A stretch of 32,256 nt of DNA, taken from NCBI GenBank assembly GCA_945911685.1, contig CAMEAW010000023.1:1-32256 (forward strand). The letters are read 5' to 3'. Positions 25,412 through 32,256 of this stretch are shown here, in pieces. Source of the DNA: Bordetella parapertussis (GTDB lineage: Bacteria; Pseudomonadota; Gammaproteobacteria; Burkholderiales; Burkholderiaceae_B). Every line of letters starts with the position of its first letter. Position 1 is the first letter of the stretch. Under the pieces are notes generated by a model. The model made no database searches. It saw only the letters and a list, made by a program, of their open reading frames with translations, and was not told the DNA's origin. Both the position numbers and the translations under genes were made by a program.

Positions 25412-26728
25412 CTAAATCCGTTCGGCCCACAGGTCATACTCGTCGGAGTCAGTGACGCGCACCCGCACCATGTCGCCTGGCTTCAGAGGCACGGCACTGT
25501 CTACAAACACGCTGCCGTCGATTTCGGGTGCGTCAGCACTTGAGCGCCCGACCGCGCCGTCTTCGTCGACCTCATCGATCAAGACGTCGAACTCTTTGCC
25601 GACTTTACGCGCCAGGCGTTCAGTTGAAATCGCCTGTTGATGAGCCATGAAACGGTCGTAGCGCTCTTGTTTGACCTCATCAGGCACAGCACCCTCAAGT
25701 GCATTGGCGGGGGCACCCTCGACAGGCGAGTATTGAAAGCAGCCCACGCGGTCGAGCTGAGCTTCTGACATCCAGTCAAGCAGGTACTGAAATTCGCTTT
25801 CCGTTTCGCCTGGAAACCCAACGATAAAGGTTGAGCGCAAGGTAATGTCGGGGCACTGCTCGCGCCAGCGATGGATCCGCGCCATCGTGCGATCTTCAAA
25901 GGCGGGGCGTTTCATGGCCTTCAAAATGCGTGGGCTGGCGTGCTGAAACGGGATGTCGAGATAAGGCAAAATTTTGCCTTCAGCCATCAACGGAATGACC
26001 TCGTCGACATTGGGGTACGGGTAGACATAGTGCAGGCGTACCCAAATGCCTAATTCAGATAAGGCCGAGCAAAGCTCAGTCATACGTGTTTTCACCGGGC
26101 GACCGTTCCAGAAGCCGCTGCGGTATTTGACGTCGACACCGTAGGCGCTGGTGTCTTGCGAAATCACTAGCAGCTCTTTGACCCCGGCGCGCGCTAAGCG
26201 CTGGGCTTCGTCAAGCACATCACCCACAGGGCGGCTGACCAGATCGCCGCGCATTGAGGGGATGATGCAGAAGCTGCAGCGGTGATTACAGCCTTCAGAA
26301 ATTTTGAGATAAGCGTAGTGGCGCGGGGTCAGCTTGATCCCTTGTGGCGGCACCAAATCTGTAAACGGATCGTGCAAAGGGTTCGGCGGTGCCGCTTCGT
26401 GCACCGCACGCACGACTTGTTCGTACTGTTGCGGCCCGGTCACGGCCAGCACGCTGGGGTGTACGGCACGAATCACCGACTCATCGACCCCCATACAGCC
26501 GGTCACAATGACGCGGCCGTTTTCGGCAATGGCCTCGCCGATCGCATCTAAGGACTCGGCTTTGGCACTATCAATAAAGCCGCAGGTATTGACTACCACC
26601 ACGTCGGCGTTGTTGTAGTCGGGAACAATGACATAGCCTTCGGTACGCAATTGTGTGAGGATGCGCTCTGAGTCGACAAGCGCTTTAGGGCAGCCGAGAC
26701 TAACAAAACCGACTTTGGGAGAGGACAT
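25412..26728 (-). CDS. rimO: Ribosomal protein S12 methylthiotransferase RimO
   Basis: A radical-SAM enzyme that adds a methylthio group to an Asp of ribosomal protein S12. The 438-residue protein has the N-terminal UPF0004 domain with cluster cysteines C13, C49 and C78, the radical SAM motif CNHRCSFC (C147, C151, C154) and a C-terminal TRAM domain (from about 370). The opening [20 protein letters not shown] is diagnostic for RimO over MiaB. It is divergent from rsmB, with 83 bp to the preferred rsmB start, and lies upstream of fmt in the same direction. Confidence 0.96.
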   Translation of the reverse strand: MSSPKVGFVSLGCPKALVDSERILTQLRTEGYVIVPDYNNADVVVVNTCGFIDSAKAESLDAIGEAIAENGRVIVTGCMGVDESVIRAVHPSVLAVTGPQQYEQVVRAVHEAAPPNPLHDPFTDLVPPQGIKLTPRHYAYLKISEGCNHRCSFCIIPSMRGDLVSRPVGDVLDEAQRLARAGVKELLVISQDTSAYGVDVKYRSGFWNGRPVKTRMTELCSALSELGIWVRLHYVYPYPNVDEVIPLMAEGKILPYLDIPFQHASPRILKAMKRPAFEDRTMARIHRWREQCPDITLRSTFIVGFPGETESEFQYLLDWMSEAQLDRVGCFQYSPVEGAPANALEGAVPDEVKQERYDRFMAHQQAISTERLARKVGKEFDVLIDEVDEDGAVGRSSADAPEIDGSVFVDSAVPLKPGDMVRVRVTDSDEYDLWAERI

Positions 26729-26811
26729 GGCACGTCACCTGGCAGGCCGCAGCCCACATGAAAGAGAGCGAGATTTTACCCGCGATCGACGCTAGCCCCT
26801 ACAATCACCCC

Positions 26812-28137
26812 ATGACACAAGCTGCCCCCGCACTCTCTGATAGTTTATTGGCCGCCGCGCGCGCCATTGGCGCGGTTGAAACCGGGCAGTCTTTGACTGA
26901 AGCCTTGCTCGACGTTCGGCCTGAGCTACGGCCATCCGCGCAGTCCTTAAGCTTTTATGCGATGCGACACTGGGGTCAGGCGATGGCGCTGCGCCGTCTG
27001 CTACTGGATCGCGTACCGCCCAACCCCACCGTCTTTGCGCTGTTGGGCTTAAGCCTGTTGTTGCTAGAGGTCGCGCTGAGTGACCCTGCCGAGCGCGACG
27101 CCACTGCGCCCACCTATACGGCGCACACGCTGGTGGATCAGGCGGTGCAGGCCACGCAGGGGCAGCGCGACACGCTGAATTTCAAAGGCTTAGTGAACGC
27201 CATTTTGCGTCGCTTTCAGCGCGAGCGCGCCGCGTTGCTGTCGCAGCTCGAGCATGATCTTGAGGCCCAGTACAACCACCCAAAATGGTGGATTGAAGCG
27301 TTGCAAACGGCTTATCCGCAAGACTGGCAGCGTCTGCTTGAAACGGCCAACATGCATCCACCTCTTGCGCTGCGGGTCAATCTACGCGCGACCACGCGTG
27401 AGGCCGTTGAACAGGCCTTCGCCGCCGCAGGTATCGCTGCAACGCCTTTCGGGGTGGCCGGCTTAGTGCTCGATGTGCCACGGCCGATTGCTTCGTTGCC
27501 GGGCTACGCGCAGGGTTGGTGGTCGGTGCAAGACGCGGGCGCACAGCTTGCCGCCCCCTTGCTTGAATTAAAAGACGGCATGCGAGTCTTGGATGCCTGC
27601 GCGGCTCCCGGTGGCAAAACCGCACACATGCTTGAGCTCGCGGCACTTAAACTGACAGCGCTTGACATCGACAACGCACGCATGGGCCGTGTCGAGCAAA
27701 ACCTTGAACGCTTAGGCTTGCTCAATGACGATGTTGAGTTGATCGCCGAGAGCGCCATGCGCGCGCACACGTGGTGGGACGGCAAGCCCTTTGACGCAGT
27801 GCTCGCCGATGTGCCATGCACTGCCTCAGGTATTGTGAGGCGCCATCCCGACATTCGTTGGTTGAGGCGCTTCACAGACCTCAAGCCGACCGCAAAATTG
27901 CAACGAGAGATTTTGGATTCACTGTGGAGTCTGGTCGCACCCGGAGGTAAATTATTACTTGTCACGTGTTCGATTTTTCCGCAAGAGTGCGAGCTGCAGG
28001 CCCAGGCCTTTTTAAAGCGTCATGCTCAGGCGGTACGCCTGCCCGCGCCAGGTCAGTTGTTACCGTGCTTGGCTAATGCCGAGCGACCGGCAGGGCAAGA
28101 CGGTTTCTTTTATGCTTTGTTTGCTAGACAGGTTTAG
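26812..28137 (+). CDS. rsmB: 16S rRNA (cytosine-967-C5) methyltransferase RsmB
   Basis: Methylates C967 of 16S rRNA with SAM. The protein is about 441 residues from ATG 26812 (459 from ATG 26758). A NusB-like N-terminal RNA-binding domain ends near 160. The Rossmann methyltransferase has motif I LDACAAPGGKTAHML, motif IV ADVPCTASGIVRRHPD and motif VI LLVTCSIFPQE, with both conserved cysteines. The 26812 start (MTQAAPALSD) gives a more usual N-terminus. First gene of the rsmB-DUF4390-ntrY-ntrX run. Confidence 0.94.
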   Translation: MTQAAPALSDSLLAAARAIGAVETGQSLTEALLDVRPELRPSAQSLSFYAMRHWGQAMALRRLLLDRVPPNPTVFALLGLSLLLLEVALSDPAERDATAPTYTAHTLVDQAVQATQGQRDTLNFKGLVNAILRRFQRERAALLSQLEHDLEAQYNHPKWWIEALQTAYPQDWQRLLETANMHPPLALRVNLRATTREAVEQAFAAAGIAATPFGVAGLVLDVPRPIASLPGYAQGWWSVQDAGAQLAAPLLELKDGMRVLDACAAPGGKTAHMLELAALKLTALDIDNARMGRVEQNLERLGLLNDDVELIAESAMRAHTWWDGKPFDAVLADVPCTASGIVRRHPDIRWLRRFTDLKPTAKLQREILDSLWSLVAPGGKLLLVTCSIFPQECELQAQAFLKRHAQAVRLPAPGQLLPCLANAERPAGQDGFFYALFARQV

Positions 28138-28151
28138 GTGTTAATCACAAC

Positions 28152-28751
28152 ATGACGGCTTGGGCTACCTTTTTGCTGGGATGTCAGCGAGGCCTTTTAG
28201 GTGTACTTGCAGTGTTGATGTGCCTGGTCGCCACGGTGAGCCAAGCGGCAGAGCCTCGCATCGAGCGCATCGAACCCTTGATCACCGAGGGGCAACTCAC
28301 GCTCGACCTTGACTTGACCTTTGATCTTGGTCGAGTGGTGACTGAGGCCGCTGAGCGCGGTGTGCCACTTTACTTCACGTTTGATTTAAAAATCACCTCG
28401 CCGAGGTGGTGGTGGTTTGACCGAGTTCTGGTTGAGGCGACCTTAACTCGCCGTTTGACTTACAACGCACTGACGCAACAATGGCGTGTGGCAACCGGCG
28501 ATTTGTTTTTACCAGTCAAGTCCTTAAACGAGGCGCTGGTGGTGCTGAAGCAAGTGCGTGGCTGGCCCGTGGCCCCTTCTGATCGGTTTGATAAAAATCA
28601 GCGCTATGACGGGCGTATCAGGATGCGACTCGATGCCTCTCAGCTCGCCCGGCCACTTCAGCTTGAGGCAGCGAGTCGCAGTGCCTGGTCGCTTGCAAGC
28701 CCTTGGGCACCGTTTGATTTTTCGATTCAGCAAGCGGGGCCCAATAAATGA
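28152..28751 (+). CDS. DUF4390 family exported protein
   Basis: A 199-residue protein with an N-terminal signal or anchor segment (hydrophobic to about residue 32, ending SQAAEP). The family is found between rsmB and ntrY in many betaproteobacteria, with no assigned function. Visible pattern: IERIEPLITEGQLTLDLDLTFDLGRVV, then GVPLYFTFDLKI and WWWFDRVL. Context suggests an envelope role linked to the NtrY sensor. The stop codon overlaps the ATG of a 22-codon ORF (ATGA, 28748-28751). Confidence 0.85.
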   Translation: MTAWATFLLGCQRGLLGVLAVLMCLVATVSQAAEPRIERIEPLITEGQLTLDLDLTFDLGRVVTEAAERGVPLYFTFDLKITSPRWWWFDRVLVEATLTRRLTYNALTQQWRVATGDLFLPVKSLNEALVVLKQVRGWPVAPSDRFDKNQRYDGRIRMRLDASQLARPLQLEAASRSAWSLASPWAPFDFSIQQAGPNK

Positions 28752-28816
28752 ACGCACTGCCTAGACTAGCCGGCGCGGGCGCATTGTTTGAAGCGTTGGC
28801 GGTGTGGCGCCTATGA
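28748..28816 (+). CDS. 22-codon coupling ORF between DUF4390 and ntrY
   Basis: ATG 28748 overlaps the DUF4390 stop as ATGA; after 22 codons the TGA (28814-28816) overlaps the ntrY ATG (28813-28815), again as ATGA. The peptide is Ala/Leu-rich, beginning MNALPRLAGAG and ending AVWRL, and has no recognised relatives. It may serve only to carry ribosomes from DUF4390 to ntrY. Confidence 0.45.
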   Translation: MNALPRLAGAGALFEALAVWRL

Positions 28817-31125
28817 ACAGATTGCTTCGTCTGGCGTTATTTATTGGGGTCAGCAGTGGTGCAGGCCTGTTTGGCTTGCTGGCTTGGTCAACAGGTAACG
28901 CCTCGCGAGTGGCTCAGTACCAAGGCTTGTTGCTATGGCTGAACGGCGCGCTTGCTCTGGCATTGTTTGTCTGGGTCGTCGCGCTCACGGTGCGCCTGCT
29001 GTCGCAGTTGCGTAGTGGATTGTTTGGAGCACGTTTGACCGCGCGTTTTGCGTTGGCATTCGCCTTAATTGGCGTGTTGCCAGGCACCTTAATTTATGGC
29101 GTGTCTTTGCAGTTTATGGCACGGTCAATCGAGTCGTGGTTCAACGTGCGTGTCGATACGGCTCTTGAGTCAGGCCTGGCTTTGGCACGAGCGGCACTCG
29201 ACTCTCAGCTCGCCGAACTCGAGTCGCGCGCGCGCGTCATGACGCCCGAACTCAATGCAACACCCGATGCAGACGTCGCGGGCGTGCTGGCGCGGTTGCG
29301 GGATTCAAGTGGCCCAGTCGATGCGATGGTGTTTAGTGGCAGTGGGCGCGTGATCGCGTTCTCGAGCGACAAGCTCGGTGCGTTGTCCCCTCTGCCTCCG
29401 CCAGCTTCCATTTTGAATCAGTTGAGGGTCACCCGCGGGTACTCAAACGCCGACACGGGTGATAGCGTGGCCGGCGGGCCTGTTGACCCCGGTCTGCAGT
29501 TACGGGTGATTGTGGCGTTGGCTGCGCCAGAGCGAACCGAAAGCCTGCTGGGTGTAAACGTTGAATCCCGTTGGCTACAACTGGTGCAGCCAGTTTCAGA
29601 AAAAATTGCCCGTAACGCCAGTGAAGTGCAGCAAGGTAATCGTGATTATCAAGAGCTTGCGCTATCTAGACAAAGCCTGCGTAATTTGTTTGGAGTGACT
29701 CTCACCTTGGCACTGTTGCTGGCTGTATTTGCGGCAATCGCTGTGGCGCTGTACCTATCCAAAAAATTGGTCAGCCCCCTCTTGGCTTTAGCGTCTGGTA
29801 CGCAGGCAGTGAGCGTGGGCGACTATCGTGCACTGCCCGAACCGCCCTCAAATGACGAAGTGGGGCAGTTGACTCGTTCGTTTAACACCATGACTCGTCA
29901 ACTCGACGAGGCACGGCGGATGGTTGAAACTAATCGCAGCCAACTCCAGCGCTCGAACGTCTATCTTGAAAGCGTGTTGGCAAACTTGTCGGCAGGTGTG
30001 CTGGTGTTTGACGAGCGGTTTTGCTTGACGACCTTTAACCAGGGCGCGCAAGCGATTCTTAAGGTTGACTTGCGTACAGCACCTGGGCGGCTGTTGCAGA
30101 CGGTAGAAGGGATGAGTGAGTTCTCGCAGCGGATTCGGCAGGCTTTTTCTGAGCATACGGCAATGGGCTCAGAGCGCACACACTGGCAAGAGCAGTTTGA
30201 ACTAACCTTGCAAGAGCCCGGACCAGAGGCCAAGGCGTTTACGCTGACGTTACTGGCGCGAGGCACACAGTTAAATGTGGATGGCCGAGAAAATGGCTAT
30301 ATGGTGGTGTTCGATGACATCACTGAAGTGATCTCGGCGAGTCGCAGCGTTGCTTGGGGTGAGGTTGCACGTCGCTTGGCGCACGAAATTAAAAACCCGT
30401 TGACGCCGATTCAGCTCTCGGCCGAGCGCCTTGCGATGAAGTTGGCGCATAAGCTTGAACCGCTTGATGCACAATTGCTCGAGCGGGCGACCAACACGAT
30501 TGTGAATCAAGTGAACTCGTTGAAACACATGGTCGATGATTTTCGTGAATACGCACGTAAGCCACCCTTAGTCTTGGCGCCAGTCGATTTCAATGGGCTC
30601 GTGGATGAAGTGTTAGGTTTGTATGGCTGGGATCCACTTAGCGGACAGGTGCAAGAGGATCCGGCCCAGCCGTGGCGGCTTGAAGTGTTGCTTGACCCTG
30701 CGCTGCCGGTTATTTTGGGTGACCCCACCCAACTCAGACAGGTGGTTCACAATCTGTTAGCGAATGCGCGAGACGCCTTGGCTGAGGTGTCGCACCCGGG
30801 CGTGATCCGGGTGAGCACGCAAATGATTCCTCCGGGCGCGGTCGAAACTGCGGAGCGGGCGGCGGTGCGTTTTACCGTTTCCGATAACGGTGCCGGCTTT
30901 TCGGCACAAGTGTTACAAAGGGCGTTCGAGCCGTACGTCACGACTAAGACGCAGGGTACTGGATTAGGTTTGGCGATTGTTCGTAAAATCATCGAAGAGC
31001 ATCATGGGCGAATTGATGTGTCTAATCGCAAAGAAGGGGGCGCCCGGGTATCGATTCTTCTCACGCAATTAGCAGAACCAGTAGACGCAACGCCACAAGA
31101 TAACGATAATGCAAGCTTGCAATAG
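28813..31125 (+). CDS. ntrY: NtrY-family sensor histidine kinase
   Basis: The membrane sensor kinase of the NtrYX pair, linked to nitrogen metabolism, redox state and envelope functions. About 770 residues. Two N-terminal helices and another pair lie before a long periplasmic or extracytoplasmic part; a helix near 305 precedes a HAMP domain (ALASGTQAVSVGDYRAL). Then comes a PAS domain, followed by HisKA with the phospho-histidine H524 in RRLAHEIKNPLTPIQLS, N-box NLLANARDAL, G1 DNGAGFS and G2 GTGLGLAIV. A GTG at 28804 would add three residues; ATG 28813 overlaps the preceding 22-codon ORF and is preferred. NtrX follows after 14 bp. Confidence 0.94.
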   Translation: MNRLLRLALFIGVSSGAGLFGLLAWSTGNASRVAQYQGLLLWLNGALALALFVWVVALTVRLLSQLRSGLFGARLTARFALAFALIGVLPGTLIYGVSLQFMARSIESWFNVRVDTALESGLALARAALDSQLAELESRARVMTPELNATPDADVAGVLARLRDSSGPVDAMVFSGSGRVIAFSSDKLGALSPLPPPASILNQLRVTRGYSNADTGDSVAGGPVDPGLQLRVIVALAAPERTESLLGVNVESRWLQLVQPVSEKIARNASEVQQGNRDYQELALSRQSLRNLFGVTLTLALLLAVFAAIAVALYLSKKLVSPLLALASGTQAVSVGDYRALPEPPSNDEVGQLTRSFNTMTRQLDEARRMVETNRSQLQRSNVYLESVLANLSAGVLVFDERFCLTTFNQGAQAILKVDLRTAPGRLLQTVEGMSEFSQRIRQAFSEHTAMGSERTHWQEQFELTLQEPGPEAKAFTLTLLARGTQLNVDGRENGYMVVFDDITEVISASRSVAWGEVARRLAHEIKNPLTPIQLSAERLAMKLAHKLEPLDAQLLERATNTIVNQVNSLKHMVDDFREYARKPPLVLAPVDFNGLVDEVLGLYGWDPLSGQVQEDPAQPWRLEVLLDPALPVILGDPTQLRQVVHNLLANARDALAEVSHPGVIRVSTQMIPPGAVETAERAAVRFTVSDNGAGFSAQVLQRAFEPYVTTKTQGTGLGLAIVRKIIEEHHGRIDVSNRKEGGARVSILLTQLAEPVDATPQDNDNASLQ

Positions 31126-31139
31126 GTGATTAAAAGTTT

Positions 31140-31835
31140 ATGGCCAGAATTTTAGTGGTCGACGATGAAGTCGGAATCCGCGAGTTGCTCTCCGAAATTC
31201 TCTACGACGAAGGGCATACGATTGAGTTGGCCGAGAACGCGGCGCAGGCGCGAGCGGCGCGTTTGCGCATGCGACCCGATCTTGTGCTGCTCGATATTTG
31301 GATGCCAGACACTGACGGCGTTACGTTACTGAAAGAATGGAACGCTGCAGGTTTGCTCGACATGCCTGTCATTATGATGAGCGGCCATGCCACGATTGAT
31401 ACCGCGGTTGAAGCCACCAAAATTGGCGCGATTGATTTTCTTGAAAAGCCGATTACGCTGCAGCGCTTGCTCAAAACGATTTCAACGGGTTTGGCGCGCG
31501 GTCGCACAACGGTCGCAAAATCTGCCTCGGGTGCGTTTGCCCCGGTCAACCCTCAAGTGACGGCTGTGGTCTCGCCTGCTGCGCAGGTTGTCGCTATGCC
31601 CGCACCGATTGTGGCGGCAGTGGTGCCGCCCGACCAAGGTTTGCTCGGCGATATTTCGCTTGATCAACCCCTACGCGAGGCGCGCGATGAGTTCGAGCGA
31701 GTCTATTTTGAATATCACCTAGCCCGCGAAAATAACAGCATGACGCGCGTGTCTGACAAAACAGGCCTTGAGCGCACCCATCTGTATCGTAAGCTTAAAC
31801 AGCTTGGCATCGAAGCGCGTAAACGCAGCAGTTAA
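31140..31835 (+). CDS. ntrX: NtrX-type response regulator lacking the AAA+ domain
   Basis: Partner of NtrY. The 231-residue protein has a full receiver domain with acidic pair D8/D9, phospho-acceptor D52 (LLDIWMPDTDG), S81 and K103. An Ala/Pro/Val-rich linker (about 120-170) follows, then a Fis-type helix-turn-helix (SDKTGLERTHLYRKLKQLGIE) close to the C-terminus. Canonical alphaproteobacterial NtrX (about 450 residues) has a central AAA+ sigma-54 domain with GAFTGA; none is present here. It therefore cannot open sigma-54 promoters by itself and probably binds DNA as a repressor or sigma-70 co-regulator. No frameshift is seen; the linker is a clean join. Confidence 0.92.
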   Translation: MARILVVDDEVGIRELLSEILYDEGHTIELAENAAQARAARLRMRPDLVLLDIWMPDTDGVTLLKEWNAAGLLDMPVIMMSGHATIDTAVEATKIGAIDFLEKPITLQRLLKTISTGLARGRTTVAKSASGAFAPVNPQVTAVVSPAAQVVAMPAPIVAAVVPPDQGLLGDISLDQPLREARDEFERVYFEYHLARENNSMTRVSDKTGLERTHLYRKLKQLGIEARKRSS

Positions 31836-31851
31836 GCTTCAACTGCTGCGG
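31825..31851. terminator. Hairpin at the ntrX 3' end
   Basis: CGCAGCAGTT (31825-31834) and AACTGCTGCG (31842-31851) form a perfect 10-bp stem with a 7-base loop. It includes the ntrX stop codon and lies between convergent genes. No T-tract follows on the + strand; the minus strand has only a short one. Confidence 0.5.
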
Positions 31852-31886
31852 CCACTCGCACGCCTTCGTTAAGCGTAAAAGTTTCG

Positions 31887-32256
31887 TTAAGGCGCTGTAG
31901 TGCCCGCCGGTGGGGTATCAAGTCCGCCAACGCGCGCGTCTTCAAACACACGACGCTCTTGCACCAGTTGGGCCGCAACAGCCACTGCAATCTCTGCGGG
32001 CGTGCGGCTGCCGATCTGCAGTCCCACCGGGCCGTGCAGTCGGTCGACGTCTGCTTCAGTGAGGTCAAAGCTTAGCAAACGCTCGCGACGTTTTGTTTGA
32101 TTGCGCGATGAGCCCAGTGCCCCAACGTAAAACGCTTTAGAGCGCAACGCCTCAAGCAGTGCCATGTCGTCAAGCTTGGGGTCGTGGGTAATCGCGACAA
32201 TGGCCGTGCGTGCGTCGGTTTGAATGTCAAGGACTGCATCATCGGGCATGCCAGGT
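31887..32256 (-). CDS. XdhC/CoxF-family protein, 3' part only
   Basis: The C-terminal part of an XdhC-type protein, which binds or protects molybdenum cofactor for insertion into xanthine or CO dehydrogenase-type enzymes. The reading frame is open to the right edge, so the N-terminus is outside the window. The XdhC C-terminal (Rossmann) domain is clear: ITHDPKLDDMALLEALRS, FYVGALGSSRNQTKRRERL, RLHGPVGLQIGSRTPAEIAVAVAAQLVQ. The ATG at 32249 is internal, not the start. Convergent with ntrX. Confidence 0.88.
   Translation of the reverse strand, partial: PGMPDDAVLDIQTDARTAIVAITHDPKLDDMALLEALRSKAFYVGALGSSRNQTKRRERLLSFDLTEADVDRLHGPVGLQIGSRTPAEIAVAVAAQLVQERRVFEDARVGGLDTPPAGTTAP

Noticed and set aside
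31140..31835. NtrX as a frameshifted full-length sigma-54 activator
   Set aside because: Receiver, linker and helix-turn-helix are in one intact frame, and no AAA+ motifs appear in other frames nearby.

Overview
The window looks like chromosomal DNA from a betaproteobacterium of the order Burkholderiales, probably an Alcaligenaceae-like or related genus. The reasons are two orphan Bug/TctC-family periplasmic receptors, an rsmB-DUF4390-ntrY-ntrX block, a five-gene urtABCDE transporter, a tcuAB pair and an azurin. No organism name can be fixed without a database search. No rRNA, tRNA, CRISPR array, insertion sequence or phage gene was seen.

Layout, left to right. A Bug receptor (54-1028, +) ends at a tandem terminator. 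A tightly overlapped three-gene + operon follows (1252-4157): secreted beta-propeller, polysaccharide deacetylase-like protein, and membrane di-iron hydroxylase. Its terminator lies inside the 3' end of the convergent tcuB. Next come tcuB-tcuA (4231-6817, -) for tricarballylate oxidation and urtE-D-C-B-A (7071-12727, -), a complete urea-type ABC importer. Upstream of urtA is a match to the sigma-54 promoter consensus and two NtrC-like dyads, so the importer is probably under nitrogen control. A YggS-family PLP protein (+) is divergent from it. Then follow, on -, a PCuAC copper chaperone, an azurin and dprA.

From 23333 down to 16492 (-) runs a catabolic operon: HyuA-like and HyuB-like subunits, a class III CoA-transferase, an enoyl-CoA hydratase and a Bug receptor. 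It separates dprA from def, which are adjacent and divergent in many proteobacteria, so it looks like an inserted accessory module. Beyond it are def and a SemiSWEET transporter (+), rimO-fmt (-), then rsmB, a DUF4390 gene, ntrY and ntrX (+), and the 3' part of an XdhC-family gene (-) cut by the window edge.

How they work together: the receptors, tcuAB and the hyu cluster describe an organism that scavenges organic acids and unusual amide or ketone-type carbon and nitrogen sources. Urt supplies urea nitrogen. NtrYX is a redox or nitrogen-linked two-component pair, but this NtrX lacks the AAA+ domain, so it cannot be the direct activator at the urtA sigma-54 promoter; a separate NtrC must be. 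The most unusual structures are the urtA regulatory region, a triplicated translation-start region at urtD/urtE, a 22-codon ORF joined by ATGA overlaps between DUF4390 and ntrY, a heptamer repeat at the pcuAC stop codon, and the two uncharacterised operons (1252-4157 and 16492-23333).
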